DNA from: Aliiroseovarius salicola
GTDB taxonomy: Bacteria > Pseudomonadota > Alphaproteobacteria > Rhodobacterales > Rhodobacteraceae
Reading direction: 5' to 3'
Length of the DNA: 64,000 bases
Assembly: GCF_027891095.1 (NCBI RefSeq)
Contig: NZ_JAQIIO010000001.1
Span: 412,501 to 476,500 of the forward strand
The notes beneath the pieces are model-generated. The model ran no database searches. It saw only the letters and a program-made list of their open reading frames with translations, and was not told the origin of the DNA. Below, in pieces: positions 1 to 8,746 of this stretch (position 1 is the stretch's first letter; each line of letters starts with the position of its first letter). The position numbers and the translations under genes were made by a program.

Positions 1-2
1 CC

Positions 3-701
3 GCCCGTTATCTCGAGCGTACCATTGCCTCGGTTCAGGCCCAGAGCTTTGCGGATTGGGAAATCCTTCTTGCTGATGATGCATCGACGGACGGGACATT
101 GGAACTCGCGCATAGCCTCGCCAAAAGCGATCCTCGGATACGGGTATTGGAAGCCATAGAAAACGGTGGGGCGGCGCGCGCGCGTAATAGGGCAATGCAG
201 GCGGCAAGTGGACGCTATCTGGCGTTTCTGGATGCCGATGATTGCTGGCGGCCGGAAAAGCTCGAACACCAGATCGCACATATGCAAGCCACGGGTGCCG
301 CGCTTTCTTATACTGAGTTTGTTCGCCACTTTGATGACGGCGGTTCCCGGCACGTAAAACTTCCGGAAACGGTGAATCGCAACACGCTGCTGCGGGGCAA
401 CCTGATTGCCTGCAGCACAGCCATCTATGATCGCGAACAACTGGGCTTGATTGAGATGCCGGATGTACGGATGCGGCAGGACTTTGGATTGTGGCTGCGC
501 ATTCTAGATCAGGTGCCTATGGCCCACGGCCTTTGTGAACCGCTGACCGATTATACCGTACGCACGGACAGCCTGTCGGCCAACAAGGCCAAAGCACTTG
601 GCGCAACCTGGCGACTTTTTCATGATGTAGAAGGCTTTGGCGCGTTGAAATCTACGTGGCTTTTGGCGCAGGTCATCGCCGGTCGACTGAAGCGCGGTTA
701 G
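3..701 (+). CDS. Family 2 glycosyltransferase, 5' end outside window
   Basis: The frame is already open at base 3 and ends at TAG 699-701, so the N-terminus lies upstream of the window. The visible part carries the end of the GT-A nucleotide-binding fold: SFADWEILLADDASTDGT, a gap, then NGGAARARNRAM and the DxD-like AFLDADDCW. This layout is typical of family 2 glycosyltransferases that extend surface polysaccharide or lipid-linked glycans from a nucleotide-sugar donor. No transmembrane segment is seen in the visible part. The acceptor cannot be inferred, because the rest of any polysaccharide cluster is upstream. Family assignment is firm; substrate is unknown. Confidence 0.88.
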   Translation, partial: ARYLERTIASVQAQSFADWEILLADDASTDGTLELAHSLAKSDPRIRVLEAIENGGAARARNRAMQAASGRYLAFLDADDCWRPEKLEHQIAHMQATGAALSYTEFVRHFDDGGSRHVKLPETVNRNTLLRGNLIACSTAIYDREQLGLIEMPDVRMRQDFGLWLRILDQVPMAHGLCEPLTDYTVRTDSLSANKAKALGATWRLFHDVEGFGALKSTWLLAQVIAGRLKRG

Positions 702-720
702 TCCACCCTCAATTCAAATG

Positions 721-750
721 AAAAGGGCGCCCGGCAGGAGCGCCCTTCCT
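721..750 (-). terminator. Intrinsic terminator between convergent genes
   Basis: Perfect stem AAGGGCGC (723-730) with GCGCCCTT (740-747). Read leftward it is followed by TTTTCATTT, so it best serves the dehydrogenase ending at 769. Read rightward the U-run is weaker (CCTTATG), but it may also stop the glycosyltransferase transcript. Confidence 0.75.
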
Positions 751-768
751 TATGTTCAACCGACCTGT

Positions 769-3222
769 TCAGACCTTTACACGTTCCGACTTGGGGTCAT
801 ACATCGGCTTGAGCGAGGCTTCGGCTTTCACCTTCACACCGCAGACATCGATCTCATAGGTCGAGGCCAGCACATCGGCTGGTTTCTCTCCTTCGCACGG
901 CACGTAGCCCAGTCCAATTGCAGCACCCAGCGTGTGGCCGTAGTTGCCCGACGACAGGTAGCCCACATACTCGCCATCCCGAATGATCGGTTCATTGTGG
1001 AACAAGAGCGGTTCGGGATCGGTCAGCTTGAACTGCACCAGACGCATCTTCGGCCCGCTCTCCTTGCGTTCGATCACTGCTTCGCGGCCAATAAAGTCAC
1101 TGCCCTTATCGGTCTTCACCGCAAAGCCCAGTCCTGCATCCACTACGTGATCCTCGCAGGTGATGTCATGGCCGAAGTGGCGATAGCCCTTCTCGATCCG
1201 GCAACTGTCCATCATGTGCATGCCGCAAAGCTTCAAGCCCAAGTCCTGCCCAGCGTCCCATAGGGTTTCGAACATATGGCCTGCCATGTCGGATGAAGCG
1301 TAGAGTTCCCAGCCCAATTCACCCACATAGGTCACACGATGTGCACGGGCGAGGCCCATGCCGATCTCGATCTCCTGCGCGGTGCCAAACGGGTTGGTGG
1401 CGTTGGAGAAGTCAGCTGGCGAGACCTTTTCAAGCAGCTTGCGCGCATTCGGCCCCATGATGGCCAGCACGCCCTCACCGGCGGTCACATCAGTGATCAC
1501 CACGTTGAAATCGCCCTTGTGACGCTCCATCCAAGTTTGGTCGGCCAGACGTGTGGCGGCAGGTGTGACCACCAGATAGGCGTTTTCCGTCAAGCGCGTC
1601 ACGGTCACGTCAGCCTCGATTCCGCCGGTGCGGTTCAGGAACTGAGTATAGACGATCTTGCCATTGGGCACGGAATAGTCACCGCCCCCGATATAGTTCA
1701 GAAAGCGTTCAGCATCCGGGCCTTCGACGCGGATCTTGCCGAAGGATGACATGTCGTACATGCCGACATTCTCGCGCACGGCACGGTGTTCAGCCGCCGC
1801 GTTTTCAAACCAGTTCTGGCGCTTCCACGAATAGTGATATTCGCGCTCTTGCCCCTCATTCGCAAACCAGTTGGCACGTTCCCACCCGGCCAGCTCACCA
1901 AAGACCGCCCCCTGCTCTTTCAAATGGTGATGGAATGGTGTTCGGCGCACGCCGCGCGCGGTGACCTTCTGGCGATAAGGGTAGTGATCGGCGTAGAGCA
2001 GGCCCAGTGTTTCCTTGGAACGTTCGAACAGGTATTTTTTGTTGCCCTGAAACGGCTGCATCCGGCTGATGTCCACGTCGCCCAGATCAAACGGTTTCTC
2101 GCCGCTGTCCATCCACTCGGCCAGAGCCATACCCGCACCGCCTGCGGATTGAATGCCAATCGAATTGAAACCCGCGGCCACCCAAACGTTATCCATCTCG
2201 GGTGCGAGACCGAGGTGATAGGCATCGTCCGGCGTAAACGATTCAGGGCCATTGAAGAAGGTATGGATCCCGGCCTCGGCCAGCATCGGCATCCGATTGC
2301 AGGCGTCTTCGAGGATCGGTTCGAAGTGGTCGAAATCCTCTTGCAGCTGGTCGAACTCAAACGTGTCCGGGATGCCGTTCATCGCCCAAGGCTTGGCGTT
2401 GGGTTCAAACGCACCCAAAAGCATCTTGCCCGCATCTTCCTTGTAATAGGCGCATTCGTCCGGCACACGCAGAACCGGCAGCTGGGTCAGCCCCTTGATC
2501 GCTTCGGTCACGATATAGAAGTGCTCACAGGCATGAAGCGGCACATTGGCACCGGTCATCTTGCCGACCTCATGACCCCACATGCCGGCACAGTTCACCA
2601 CCATGTCACATTCGATATGACCGCTGCCCGAGCCGTCATCCGACACCCAGTCCACCCCGGTCACACGGCGGCCGTCCTTGGTTACATCGGTGACCTTGAT
2701 ACGCTCCTTGACGATACCGCCGCGTTGGCGCGCACCCTTGGCCAGTGCCAGCGCAATGTTTGCCGGATCACCCTGCCCGTCTTTGGGCAGGTATACGGCA
2801 CCTTTCACATCCTCGACATTCAGATGCGGATACATCTCTTTCACGCGCTCGGCGGATATCTCCTCGACCTCTACCCCAAAAGCCCGCGCCATAGCCGCCT
2901 GGCGATAGATCTCTTCCTTGCGTTCCTCGGTCAGCGCCACGGTGATCGAGCCACAGCGTTTGAACCCCGTCGCCACACCAGTCTCTTTTTCGAGCGAGCC
3001 GTAAAGTTCCTGCGAATATTTCGCGAGCTTGGTCATGTTGGCCGTGGCGCGCAGCTGGGCAATCAGACCGGCGGCATGCCAGGTGGTGCCGGACGTCAGT
3101 TGCTTGCGTTCGAGCAGAACAACGTCATCCCAACCTTTCTTGGTCAAATGATAGGCCACCGAACAGCCGATCACACCGCCGCCAATGATTACGACACGGG
3201 CCTTTTGGGGCAGATTGCTCAT
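769..3222 (-). CDS. FAD-dependent dimethylglycine/sarcosine dehydrogenase-like, GcvT fusion
   Basis: Protein of 817 aa with an N-terminal DAO-type FAD oxidoreductase domain (Rossmann motif VVIIGGGVIGC, residues 10-20) and a C-terminal GcvT/aminomethyltransferase domain that binds tetrahydrofolate. His49 in TWHAAG corresponds to the histidine that carries covalent FAD in mitochondrial dimethylglycine and sarcosine dehydrogenases. The family oxidatively demethylates N-methyl glycines and passes the one-carbon unit to folate. Start chosen at MSNLPQKAR. It has a full-length paralogue at 4404-6854, with a GlxA/GbdR-type regulator between them, which suggests glycine-betaine or sarcosine catabolism. 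The exact substrate (dimethylglycine, sarcosine or another methylated amine) is not decidable from sequence. Confidence 0.85.
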   Translation of the reverse strand: MSNLPQKARVVIIGGGVIGCSVAYHLTKKGWDDVVLLERKQLTSGTTWHAAGLIAQLRATANMTKLAKYSQELYGSLEKETGVATGFKRCGSITVALTEERKEEIYRQAAMARAFGVEVEEISAERVKEMYPHLNVEDVKGAVYLPKDGQGDPANIALALAKGARQRGGIVKERIKVTDVTKDGRRVTGVDWVSDDGSGSGHIECDMVVNCAGMWGHEVGKMTGANVPLHACEHFYIVTEAIKGLTQLPVLRVPDECAYYKEDAGKMLLGAFEPNAKPWAMNGIPDTFEFDQLQEDFDHFEPILEDACNRMPMLAEAGIHTFFNGPESFTPDDAYHLGLAPEMDNVWVAAGFNSIGIQSAGGAGMALAEWMDSGEKPFDLGDVDISRMQPFQGNKKYLFERSKETLGLLYADHYPYRQKVTARGVRRTPFHHHLKEQGAVFGELAGWERANWFANEGQEREYHYSWKRQNWFENAAAEHRAVRENVGMYDMSSFGKIRVEGPDAERFLNYIGGGDYSVPNGKIVYTQFLNRTGGIEADVTVTRLTENAYLVVTPAATRLADQTWMERHKGDFNVVITDVTAGEGVLAIMGPNARKLLEKVSPADFSNATNPFGTAQEIEIGMGLARAHRVTYVGELGWELYASSDMAGHMFETLWDAGQDLGLKLCGMHMMDSCRIEKGYRHFGHDITCEDHVVDAGLGFAVKTDKGSDFIGREAVIERKESGPKMRLVQFKLTDPEPLLFHNEPIIRDGEYVGYLSSGNYGHTLGAAIGLGYVPCEGEKPADVLASTYEIDVCGVKVKAEASLKPMYDPKSERVKV

Positions 3223-3332
3223 GTCTTTCCTCCAGATCGAAATTAATTACAGGATCTCGCTTTGCGTTGCCCGGCGAGATTGGCACGGGAATCGCACCAC
3301 GATTATCTCATATCCGCCAGATTTGTCGGGTA

Positions 3333-4304
3333 TCAGCTAAAACTCCGCATTCCATCGCCCTGTTTGCGCCATGCGGTTGGGGTCACACCGAAATGACGAT
3401 GGAAGAGCGAGGAAAAGCCGTTCGGGAAGCCGCAAGCCAGTCCCACGTCACGCACACACATGCGGGTGTTGATCAAAAGCGTGTTGGCGTGATTGAGCCG
3501 CAGCTCGCGGTAGTAGGCATTGGGTGTGATGTTGAAATGGGCCTTGAAATGACGCTCAAGGGAGCGTTCTGAAATGCCCAGCAACCCAACCAACTCGGAA
3601 ATACGCAGTGGTTCATCCAGATTGGCCTGCATCAACTCGATACATTGATCGAGTGCCCTATTCCCGGTGACAGACAGCTCCTTGCCACCGAACGGTTGCA
3701 GGCTGGACATGGCGCGGATGTTTTCATGCAGCAGGATGTCCGACACGGTGGTTACGGCGGCGGCGGACACGTGGCGCCCGATCAGCGATAGGATCAGGTC
3801 ATAAGTGGCCGCCATGCCCGCGCTGGTGATCAGCCTTCCGTCATCGGCAGCCAGCGCATAAGAGCCTTGTCCCGGCGTGCCGCGTTCGTTCAATACCGCA
3901 CGGTTTTCCCAATGGGTCGTGTGTCCTTTTCCCTGTTCACCGGTTTCGGCGATATATCGGCTGGCCGCTTCGGCCAAGAGCACCACCCGCGCGCCTTGCC
4001 ACATGTAGGATTTGATCACCGGCTGTACCGACAGGCCCGGGTGATCTGCATTTGAATTGCCCAATACGAACAGGTAATCCGCAGCGGGGCGATCAGGTAT
4101 CAGGTCTGCGGTGATGCTCGCCTGAGCCCGGCAGCTCACTTGCCCCGGAATACGAGAACGGTAGGTCCAGTCGAATATGTTGCTGGCGGTGACCCTGTTG
4201 GCAAGCCGTAGCACCTCGACCACAGCGGTCATTTCCGTCAGCACAAAATCTTCCGAAACGAGGATATCGACATGCACGGTCTTGCTATTCGCGGGATCGG
4301 TCAT
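3333..4304 (-). CDS. GlxA-family AraC transcriptional regulator (GbdR-like)
   Basis: Protein of 323 aa with an N-terminal DJ-1/PfpI-like amidotransferase-fold sensor domain (about residues 10-185) and a C-terminal AraC HTH pair (about 215-315). The second helix-turn-helix ends in the family signature CGFPNGFSSLFHRHFGVTPT. The architecture is that of GlxA/GbdR/CdhR regulators, several of which sense glycine betaine, dimethylglycine or carnitine and activate the catabolic operon. It sits between two dimethylglycine-dehydrogenase-like genes in the same orientation, which supports that role. The nucleophile expected in active DJ-1 enzymes is not evident, as is usual in the regulators. Specificity is inferred from context. 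Confidence 0.85.
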   Translation of the reverse strand: MTDPANSKTVHVDILVSEDFVLTEMTAVVEVLRLANRVTASNIFDWTYRSRIPGQVSCRAQASITADLIPDRPAADYLFVLGNSNADHPGLSVQPVIKSYMWQGARVVLLAEAASRYIAETGEQGKGHTTHWENRAVLNERGTPGQGSYALAADDGRLITSAGMAATYDLILSLIGRHVSAAAVTTVSDILLHENIRAMSSLQPFGGKELSVTGNRALDQCIELMQANLDEPLRISELVGLLGISERSLERHFKAHFNITPNAYYRELRLNHANTLLINTRMCVRDVGLACGFPNGFSSLFHRHFGVTPTAWRKQGDGMRSFS

Positions 4305-4322
4305 GTGGGTCCTCCTGCTTTT

Positions 4323-4378
4323 TGGGGCTCTGCCCCCGGGCTGCGCCCTCCCCCGGGATATTTCTGGTCAGAAGAAAT
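4323..4378 (+). repeat. Dispersed intergenic element, copy a (divergent)
   Basis: Contains the GGGGCTCTGCCCC hairpin head and a tail CCCCCGGGATATTTCTGGTCAG similar to the common tail of the family. It lies between the glxA-type start and the 3' end of the next dehydrogenase, with its A-rich tail toward the stop at 4404. It is the most diverged of the clear copies (CGGGATATTT instead of CGAGGTATTT). Confidence 0.7.
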
Positions 4379-4403
4379 AGGGAGGGCGCATTAAGGTGGC
4401 TGA

Positions 4404-6854
4404 TCAGGCGCGAATACGCGCGTTTTCCGGATCCCAGAGCGGCTGATCTTCCTGCACGGTGGCGCGGAATTTCTCGCCGTAGATCTCCACCTCAAGTTCG
4501 GTGCCGGGGGCGGCAAGCTCCGGGCGGACCATGCCGTAGGCGATCGACTTGTTCACACGATAGCCCCAGCCACCCGAAGTGGTTTCACCAACAATCTCAT
4601 TCCCGGACCAGACGCAAGACATGTAAGGAGCGTCGCAGTCGCCGGCCTCAACTGTCATGGTAACAAAGCGCTTTTTGCTGCCTTGTTGCTTCTCGGTCAG
4701 AAGAGCCGCTTTGCCTGGGAAGTCCTGCGGTTTGTCGAGTTTGACAAAACGATCCAGCCCACCTTCGAACATCGAGTAATCGGTCGACAGATCACCTTTC
4801 CAGGTGCGGTAGCCCTTTTCAAGACGCATGCTGTCGAGCGCATACATGCCGAAGGGTTTGGCCCCTGCAGCAATGATCGCGCCATAGATGGCAGGCTGGT
4901 TGTCATTGGTACAATGCACCTCCCAACCCAACTCGCCCGCGAAGGACACGCGGACCAGACGGCAGGGGGTGCCTGCCACGGTGGCGTCCTGATGGGTGAG
5001 CCAACCGGTGGTCAGATCCGCCTCGGTGCCCAGCGCCTCAAACAGCTCGCGCGATTTTGGACCGGATACGATCATGGTGCCAAATTCTGTGGAATGGTCG
5101 GTCAGAGAGATGCCAGCGGGCAAGCCCTTGGCCAGCACTTCGCGGTCGTGCCACTGCGCCGAGGCCGCTGTGATCATGGTGAAGTGATCTTCGCCGTGAC
5201 GCATGCAGGACATCTCGGTCAGGATCCGGCCACGGTCATCGGCGAAGTACACAAGGTTCATGCGGCCTGCTTTTGGTAGCGCCCCTGTGATACGGCCGCG
5301 CAAGAACTCGGCCGCGCCTTCACCTTCGAGATTGAAGCGCGAGAAACCGGGGAGGTCGAGCACACCGGCGCGATCGCGTACTGCTTCGCATTCCTCCTTC
5401 ACGCGAACCTCCCATGGGCCGGTGCGGCCCCAGGTGTGGGTGGCTTCGAGCGAAGTGTCGTCACCCTCTTGCGCAAACCAGTTGGCGCGTTCCCAACCGT
5501 TATAGGCGCCCATCACACCGCCGAGCTCTTTGACCTTCGTGTGCACCGGAGACAGTTTCTTGTCGCGGGCGGCAGGCCATTCGTGATGCGGGAAATGCAT
5601 GGCGTATTCGTTGCCGTAAACTTCCATGCCCTTTTGGTTGCAGTAATCCTGATCGGTGTAATCAGTATAGCGGCGCGGATCGACGGCCCACATGTCCCAT
5701 TCGGTTGCGCCATCGACGATCCATTCCGCCATGACCTTACCGGCACCACCACCCTGCGCGATCCCGAAGGTGAAGACGCAGGCTTCAAACGCGTTTTCCA
5801 CACCCGGCATCGGCCCCATCAGCGGCAGGCCATCGGGGGCGTATGGGATCGGGCCGTTGATCACGCTGGACACGCCGGAGGTTTCCATCAACGGCACGCG
5901 GGCCATGGCGTCGACCACGATGTCCTCGATCCGGTCCAGATCTTCCTGCCACAGCTGGAAACTGAAATCTTCCGGCATGGCATCATTGGCATCAACCCAA
6001 TGCGCCTTACAGTTTGGCTCATAGGGGCCGAGGTTATAGCCGTGCTTTTCCTGACGCAGGTAGTAAGACACATCCACGTCGCGGATCAGCGGCAGCTTGC
6101 CTCCGTGTTCTTTCGACCAGGCTTCGATCTCGGGGATTTGTTCGGTCAGCAGGTACTGGTGCTCCATCACCATCATCGGCACGGTGCGCCCGCCATAAGG
6201 CTTGAACCATTCGCCGACGCGCTGCGCGTAATACCCGGCTGCATTCACCACATAGTCACACTCAATGTCGCCCTTTTCAGTTTGCACGATCCAGGTCTTG
6301 TCTTCCTGCTGGGTGACGCCCGTAGCAGGCGTAAATCGCAGGATTTTCTGGCCCATGTCGCGCGCGCCCTTGGCCATCGCTTGCGTGACCTGCGCCGGAT
6401 CGATATCCCCATCGCTCGGATCCCAGAGAACCCCCATCAAGTCGTGGGTTTCAAGGAAGGGGTAGCGTTCTTTCGCCTGCTCAGGTGTCCAGATCTCCAT
6501 CTCGATGCCCTGATAGCGACCCATCGAACAGGCGCGTTCGAACTCCTGCATCCGTTCCTTGGTATGCGCCAGCCGGATCGACCCGGTCTGGTGGTAGTTC
6601 ATCGGATAGTCGACCTCTTCGCCCAGACGGGAGTAAAGCTCGGTCGAATAGCGCTGCATGTTCATGATTGCCCAGCTGGTCGAGAAGGTCGGCACGTTAC
6701 CAGCAGCATGCCAGGTTGACCCGGCGGTCAGCTCGTTCTTTTCGAGCAGGACGCAGTCGGTCCAGCCCTTCAGCCCTAGGTGATAAAGCGTCGAGGCGCC
6801 GACAACACCGCCACCGATAATGACGACGCGGGCTTTTGTAGGAAATTCAGACAT
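4404..6854 (-). CDS. FAD-dependent dimethylglycine dehydrogenase-like, GcvT fusion (paralogue 2)
   Basis: Protein of 816 aa with the same architecture as the 769-3222 gene: DAO-type FAD domain (VVIIGGGVVGAS near residues 10-21) followed by GcvT folate-binding domains. His49 of STWHAAG is the expected covalent-flavin histidine. The C-terminal part has the GcvT-type GELGWEVH and MRLEKGYR motifs. The two proteins differ through the substrate domain, so they probably act on different methylated amines or at successive demethylation steps. It lies 32 bp downstream of the LysE exporter gene and may be cotranscribed with it. ATG preceded by GGGAG in CACAGGGAGACTTCC. Family firm, substrate inferred. 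Confidence 0.85.
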   Translation of the reverse strand: MSEFPTKARVVIIGGGVVGASTLYHLGLKGWTDCVLLEKNELTAGSTWHAAGNVPTFSTSWAIMNMQRYSTELYSRLGEEVDYPMNYHQTGSIRLAHTKERMQEFERACSMGRYQGIEMEIWTPEQAKERYPFLETHDLMGVLWDPSDGDIDPAQVTQAMAKGARDMGQKILRFTPATGVTQQEDKTWIVQTEKGDIECDYVVNAAGYYAQRVGEWFKPYGGRTVPMMVMEHQYLLTEQIPEIEAWSKEHGGKLPLIRDVDVSYYLRQEKHGYNLGPYEPNCKAHWVDANDAMPEDFSFQLWQEDLDRIEDIVVDAMARVPLMETSGVSSVINGPIPYAPDGLPLMGPMPGVENAFEACVFTFGIAQGGGAGKVMAEWIVDGATEWDMWAVDPRRYTDYTDQDYCNQKGMEVYGNEYAMHFPHHEWPAARDKKLSPVHTKVKELGGVMGAYNGWERANWFAQEGDDTSLEATHTWGRTGPWEVRVKEECEAVRDRAGVLDLPGFSRFNLEGEGAAEFLRGRITGALPKAGRMNLVYFADDRGRILTEMSCMRHGEDHFTMITAASAQWHDREVLAKGLPAGISLTDHSTEFGTMIVSGPKSRELFEALGTEADLTTGWLTHQDATVAGTPCRLVRVSFAGELGWEVHCTNDNQPAIYGAIIAAGAKPFGMYALDSMRLEKGYRTWKGDLSTDYSMFEGGLDRFVKLDKPQDFPGKAALLTEKQQGSKKRFVTMTVEAGDCDAPYMSCVWSGNEIVGETTSGGWGYRVNKSIAYGMVRPELAAPGTELEVEIYGEKFRATVQEDQPLWDPENARIRA

Positions 6855-6886
6855 GGAAGTCTCCCTGTGATCCGAGTGTTCTTTGT

Positions 6887-7510
6887 TCAGTTGAGAGCCA
6901 GACGGGCGGCGAGCGCACCGAAAATGACGGCCGAAATGCGGTTCATGAGGCGGGTTGAGCGGCGGATCCGGTCAGCGGCGAGACCGGCAAAAACACCGAT
7001 CAGCGCGTCGGCGATAAATCCGCCAATGGCCAGGATCACACCAAGAATCACGATCTGCTGCCATTCCGGCCCCACTTCCGGACGGATGAATTGCGGCAGG
7101 AAGGCGAGAATGAACAGGATCACCTTCACATTGAGGATATTGGTCACGAAGCCACGCCGAAACGCACGCCATAAGTCTGCACGACCTTCACGATCAGACG
7201 CAGCTTCAACCGAACACCAGCTGGTCCATGCCAGCCAAGCCAGATAGGCGGCACCCACATAGCGGATCAGATCCAGCGCCAGCGGGGATGCTGCGAGCAA
7301 CACCGCAAGCCCTCCGGCCGCCAGAGCCACATGACAGAGCAGTCCAAGAATGATCCCGGAGGTCGCCATGACACCGGCCCGCGCGCCCCCTTTGATCGAA
7401 GACGCGATGATGAACATCATGTCCGGCCCCGGAGTCAGGTAGAGGATGATCGACGCACCGACAAAGGTCGCAATCACCCAGGGATCCATAGCGAGTAAAG
7501 TGGTCAGCAT
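6887..7510 (-). CDS. LysE/RhtB-family amino-acid exporter
   Basis: Protein of 207 aa starting at MLTTLLAMDPW; a longer frame would overlap the upstream gene. The N-terminus has the family signature SIILYLTPGPDMMFI, followed by a glycine-rich helix, and about six hydrophobic segments are visible. LysE/RhtB transporters export amino acids or their derivatives across the inner membrane. The upstream stop and this start form TGACATG, a one-base gap, so the two are very probably translationally coupled. Its place upstream of a dimethylglycine dehydrogenase-like gene could mean overflow export of a glycine-family product, but that is only context. Confidence 0.85.
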   Translation of the reverse strand: MLTTLLAMDPWVIATFVGASIILYLTPGPDMMFIIASSIKGGARAGVMATSGIILGLLCHVALAAGGLAVLLAASPLALDLIRYVGAAYLAWLAWTSWCSVEAASDREGRADLWRAFRRGFVTNILNVKVILFILAFLPQFIRPEVGPEWQQIVILGVILAIGGFIADALIGVFAGLAADRIRRSTRLMNRISAVIFGALAARLALN

Positions 7511-7511
7511 G

Positions 7512-7886
7512 TCATTGAGCCTCCTGCGGCAGGCCATCAGCGATCTGGTAGTAGTCGCCTTTGTCCGCAACAAAGATGTGCTTTTCGAGCGTCACGCCGG
7601 TCGGGCCATCCACGGCGCCAAGGGCAAAACTGATGTGATCCTCTCCGGTGCCCTGCCAGAACAGGAAGGAACCGCAGACGGGGCAGGACCCGCGCTTGGC
7701 ATTGGGGCTGGCCGCATACCAACTAACCGGACCCGAGATGGTCAGGGCATCAACGGGAACGTGGGCAGAGGACCAGATCCCCCCGGATTGTTTGCGGCAT
7801 TGAGAGCAATGGCACATGGACGCCCCTTTTGGCTGGGCATCAGTTTTAAACGTGATTGCGCCGCAGAGGCAGGAACCTTCGATCAT
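7512..7886 (-). CDS. GFA-family zinc protein (Mss4-like fold)
   Basis: Protein of 124 aa with the Gfa/Mss4-like zinc pattern: CLCG (Cys6, Cys8), MCHCSQCRK (Cys25, Cys27, Cys30) and CPVCG. Gfa from Paracoccus was described as accelerating S-hydroxymethylglutathione formation, but most members of this small family have no proven activity. A formaldehyde link would be sensible here because dimethylglycine and sarcosine oxidation release one-carbon units, yet this is inference from neighbourhood. It is followed one base later by the LysE-type gene and preceded 24 bp upstream by the XRE-cupin regulator, so the three look like one operon. Confidence 0.82.
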   Translation of the reverse strand: MIEGSCLCGAITFKTDAQPKGASMCHCSQCRKQSGGIWSSAHVPVDALTISGPVSWYAASPNAKRGSCPVCGSFLFWQGTGEDHISFALGAVDGPTGVTLEKHIFVADKGDYYQIADGLPQEAQ

Positions 7887-7910
7887 TGTCTTCTCCTCAG
7901 TTGACCGCCC

Positions 7911-8483
7911 TTAATAGACAGGTGGGGCGATGACCCAGATCGCTACCGCAGGCTCGTCATAGGGATTGGCCCACTCATAGGGTTCATGTTTGATGCGAAA
8001 GCTGTCGCCCGGGCCGACCGTGAACTGCCGCCCGCCGATCACCAGGTCGAGCTGGCCAGAGATCATATATCCGACCTCTTGTGTGGGGCGATTGGCCGGG
8101 GTCTGCATCCGCGAATTCGGAGCAAAGGTGGAATGCACCATTTCAAAATCGTCGGTAAGGTCAGGAGACAGCAATTCCTCTTGCAGCCCCTCTTCACCCG
8201 ACCCCATCGGTCGGCGCGCGCCGCTGCGCACCACATATCCTTTTTCCTCAGCCGGTGCGGAGGAGTGGGCAAACAAGAGCGACATTGGAACGCCCAGCGC
8301 TTCTGCAATCGAGCGCAAGTCCGAGATCGAGGGGTCGGACAAATCGCGTTCCACCTGACTGAGCCAGCCCACCGAGCGCCCTAGCCGATCCGCCAGATCA
8401 GTCAGCGTCAGCCCGCGTTGTTTACGAAGCGCGCGCAGGTCAGCCCCAAGGCTTTGTGGTTTTGTCAGATCCGATTGCAGCAC
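7911..8483 (-). CDS. XRE-cupin transcriptional regulator (PuuR/SutR type)
   Basis: Protein of 190 aa. The N-terminal HTH_3 domain spans about residues 13-70 (ALRKQRGLTLTDLADRLGRS followed by WLSQVERDLSDPSI). The C-terminal cupin_2 barrel spans about 110-185 and includes TQEVGYMISGQLDLVIG and VGPGDSFRI. These regulators typically sense a small metabolite such as a polyamine or amino-acid derivative and repress adjacent catabolic genes. It heads the leftward run GFA, LysE, dehydrogenase. Two overlapping inverted repeats based on TTTCA/TGAAA lie just upstream (8509-8543), consistent with autoregulation. The ligand is unknown. Confidence 0.87.
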   Translation of the reverse strand: MLQSDLTKPQSLGADLRALRKQRGLTLTDLADRLGRSVGWLSQVERDLSDPSISDLRSIAEALGVPMSLLFAHSSAPAEEKGYVVRSGARRPMGSGEEGLQEELLSPDLTDDFEMVHSTFAPNSRMQTPANRPTQEVGYMISGQLDLVIGGRQFTVGPGDSFRIKHEPYEWANPYDEPAVAIWVIAPPVY

Positions 8484-8508
8484 GCGGCGATCTCCTGCGT
8501 CAGTCTAT

Positions 8509-8543
8509 TTTCACATCATGAAATGAATCGTGATATTTTCATG
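8509..8543. promoter_or_regulatory. Candidate operator of the XRE-cupin regulator
   Basis: TTTCA-CATCA-TGAAA (8509-8523) overlaps a second perfect repeat CATGAAA (8517-8523) / TTTCATG (8537-8543). Both use the same TGAAA half-site, and the block is 26-60 bp upstream of the start at 8483. The repeats are seen directly; that the regulator binds them is inferred. Confidence 0.5.
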
Positions 8544-8667
8544 CTTTTTTTCATAATGTGGCGAAATCACGCCCTTCGCAAACAAAATCGCGACATTCGA
8601 ATGGTCGGATTCAGATCATCTGAGGCGCTCCCGCGCCTTTTCACCCTTCGGTCGACAGGCTTGGGCA

Positions 8668-8745
8668 TGGCCTCGCTTCGCTCGGCTAGGGGCGCCGCCC
8701 CTCGGCTAAAAGCCTCACCCCGAGGTATTTTCCGCAAGAAAAAAG
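8668..8745 (+). repeat. Dispersed intergenic element, copy b
   Basis: Head AGGGGCGCCGCCCCT, inner arm CGGCTAAAAGCCTC, tail CACCCCGAGGTATTTTCC then GCAAGAAAAAA. The tail ends directly against the stop codon of the methionine sulfoxide reductase gene (TTA complement at 8747-8749). A further hairpin-prone CTCGCTTCGCTCGGC precedes the head. Confidence 0.85.
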
Positions 8746-8746
8746 A

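Noticed and set aside
1786-6719. Long open reading frames on the + strand opposite the two dehydrogenase genes
   Set aside because: They mirror the coding strand's GC-rich third positions, lack ribosome-binding sites and any recognised domain, and both genes on the minus strand are full-length families.
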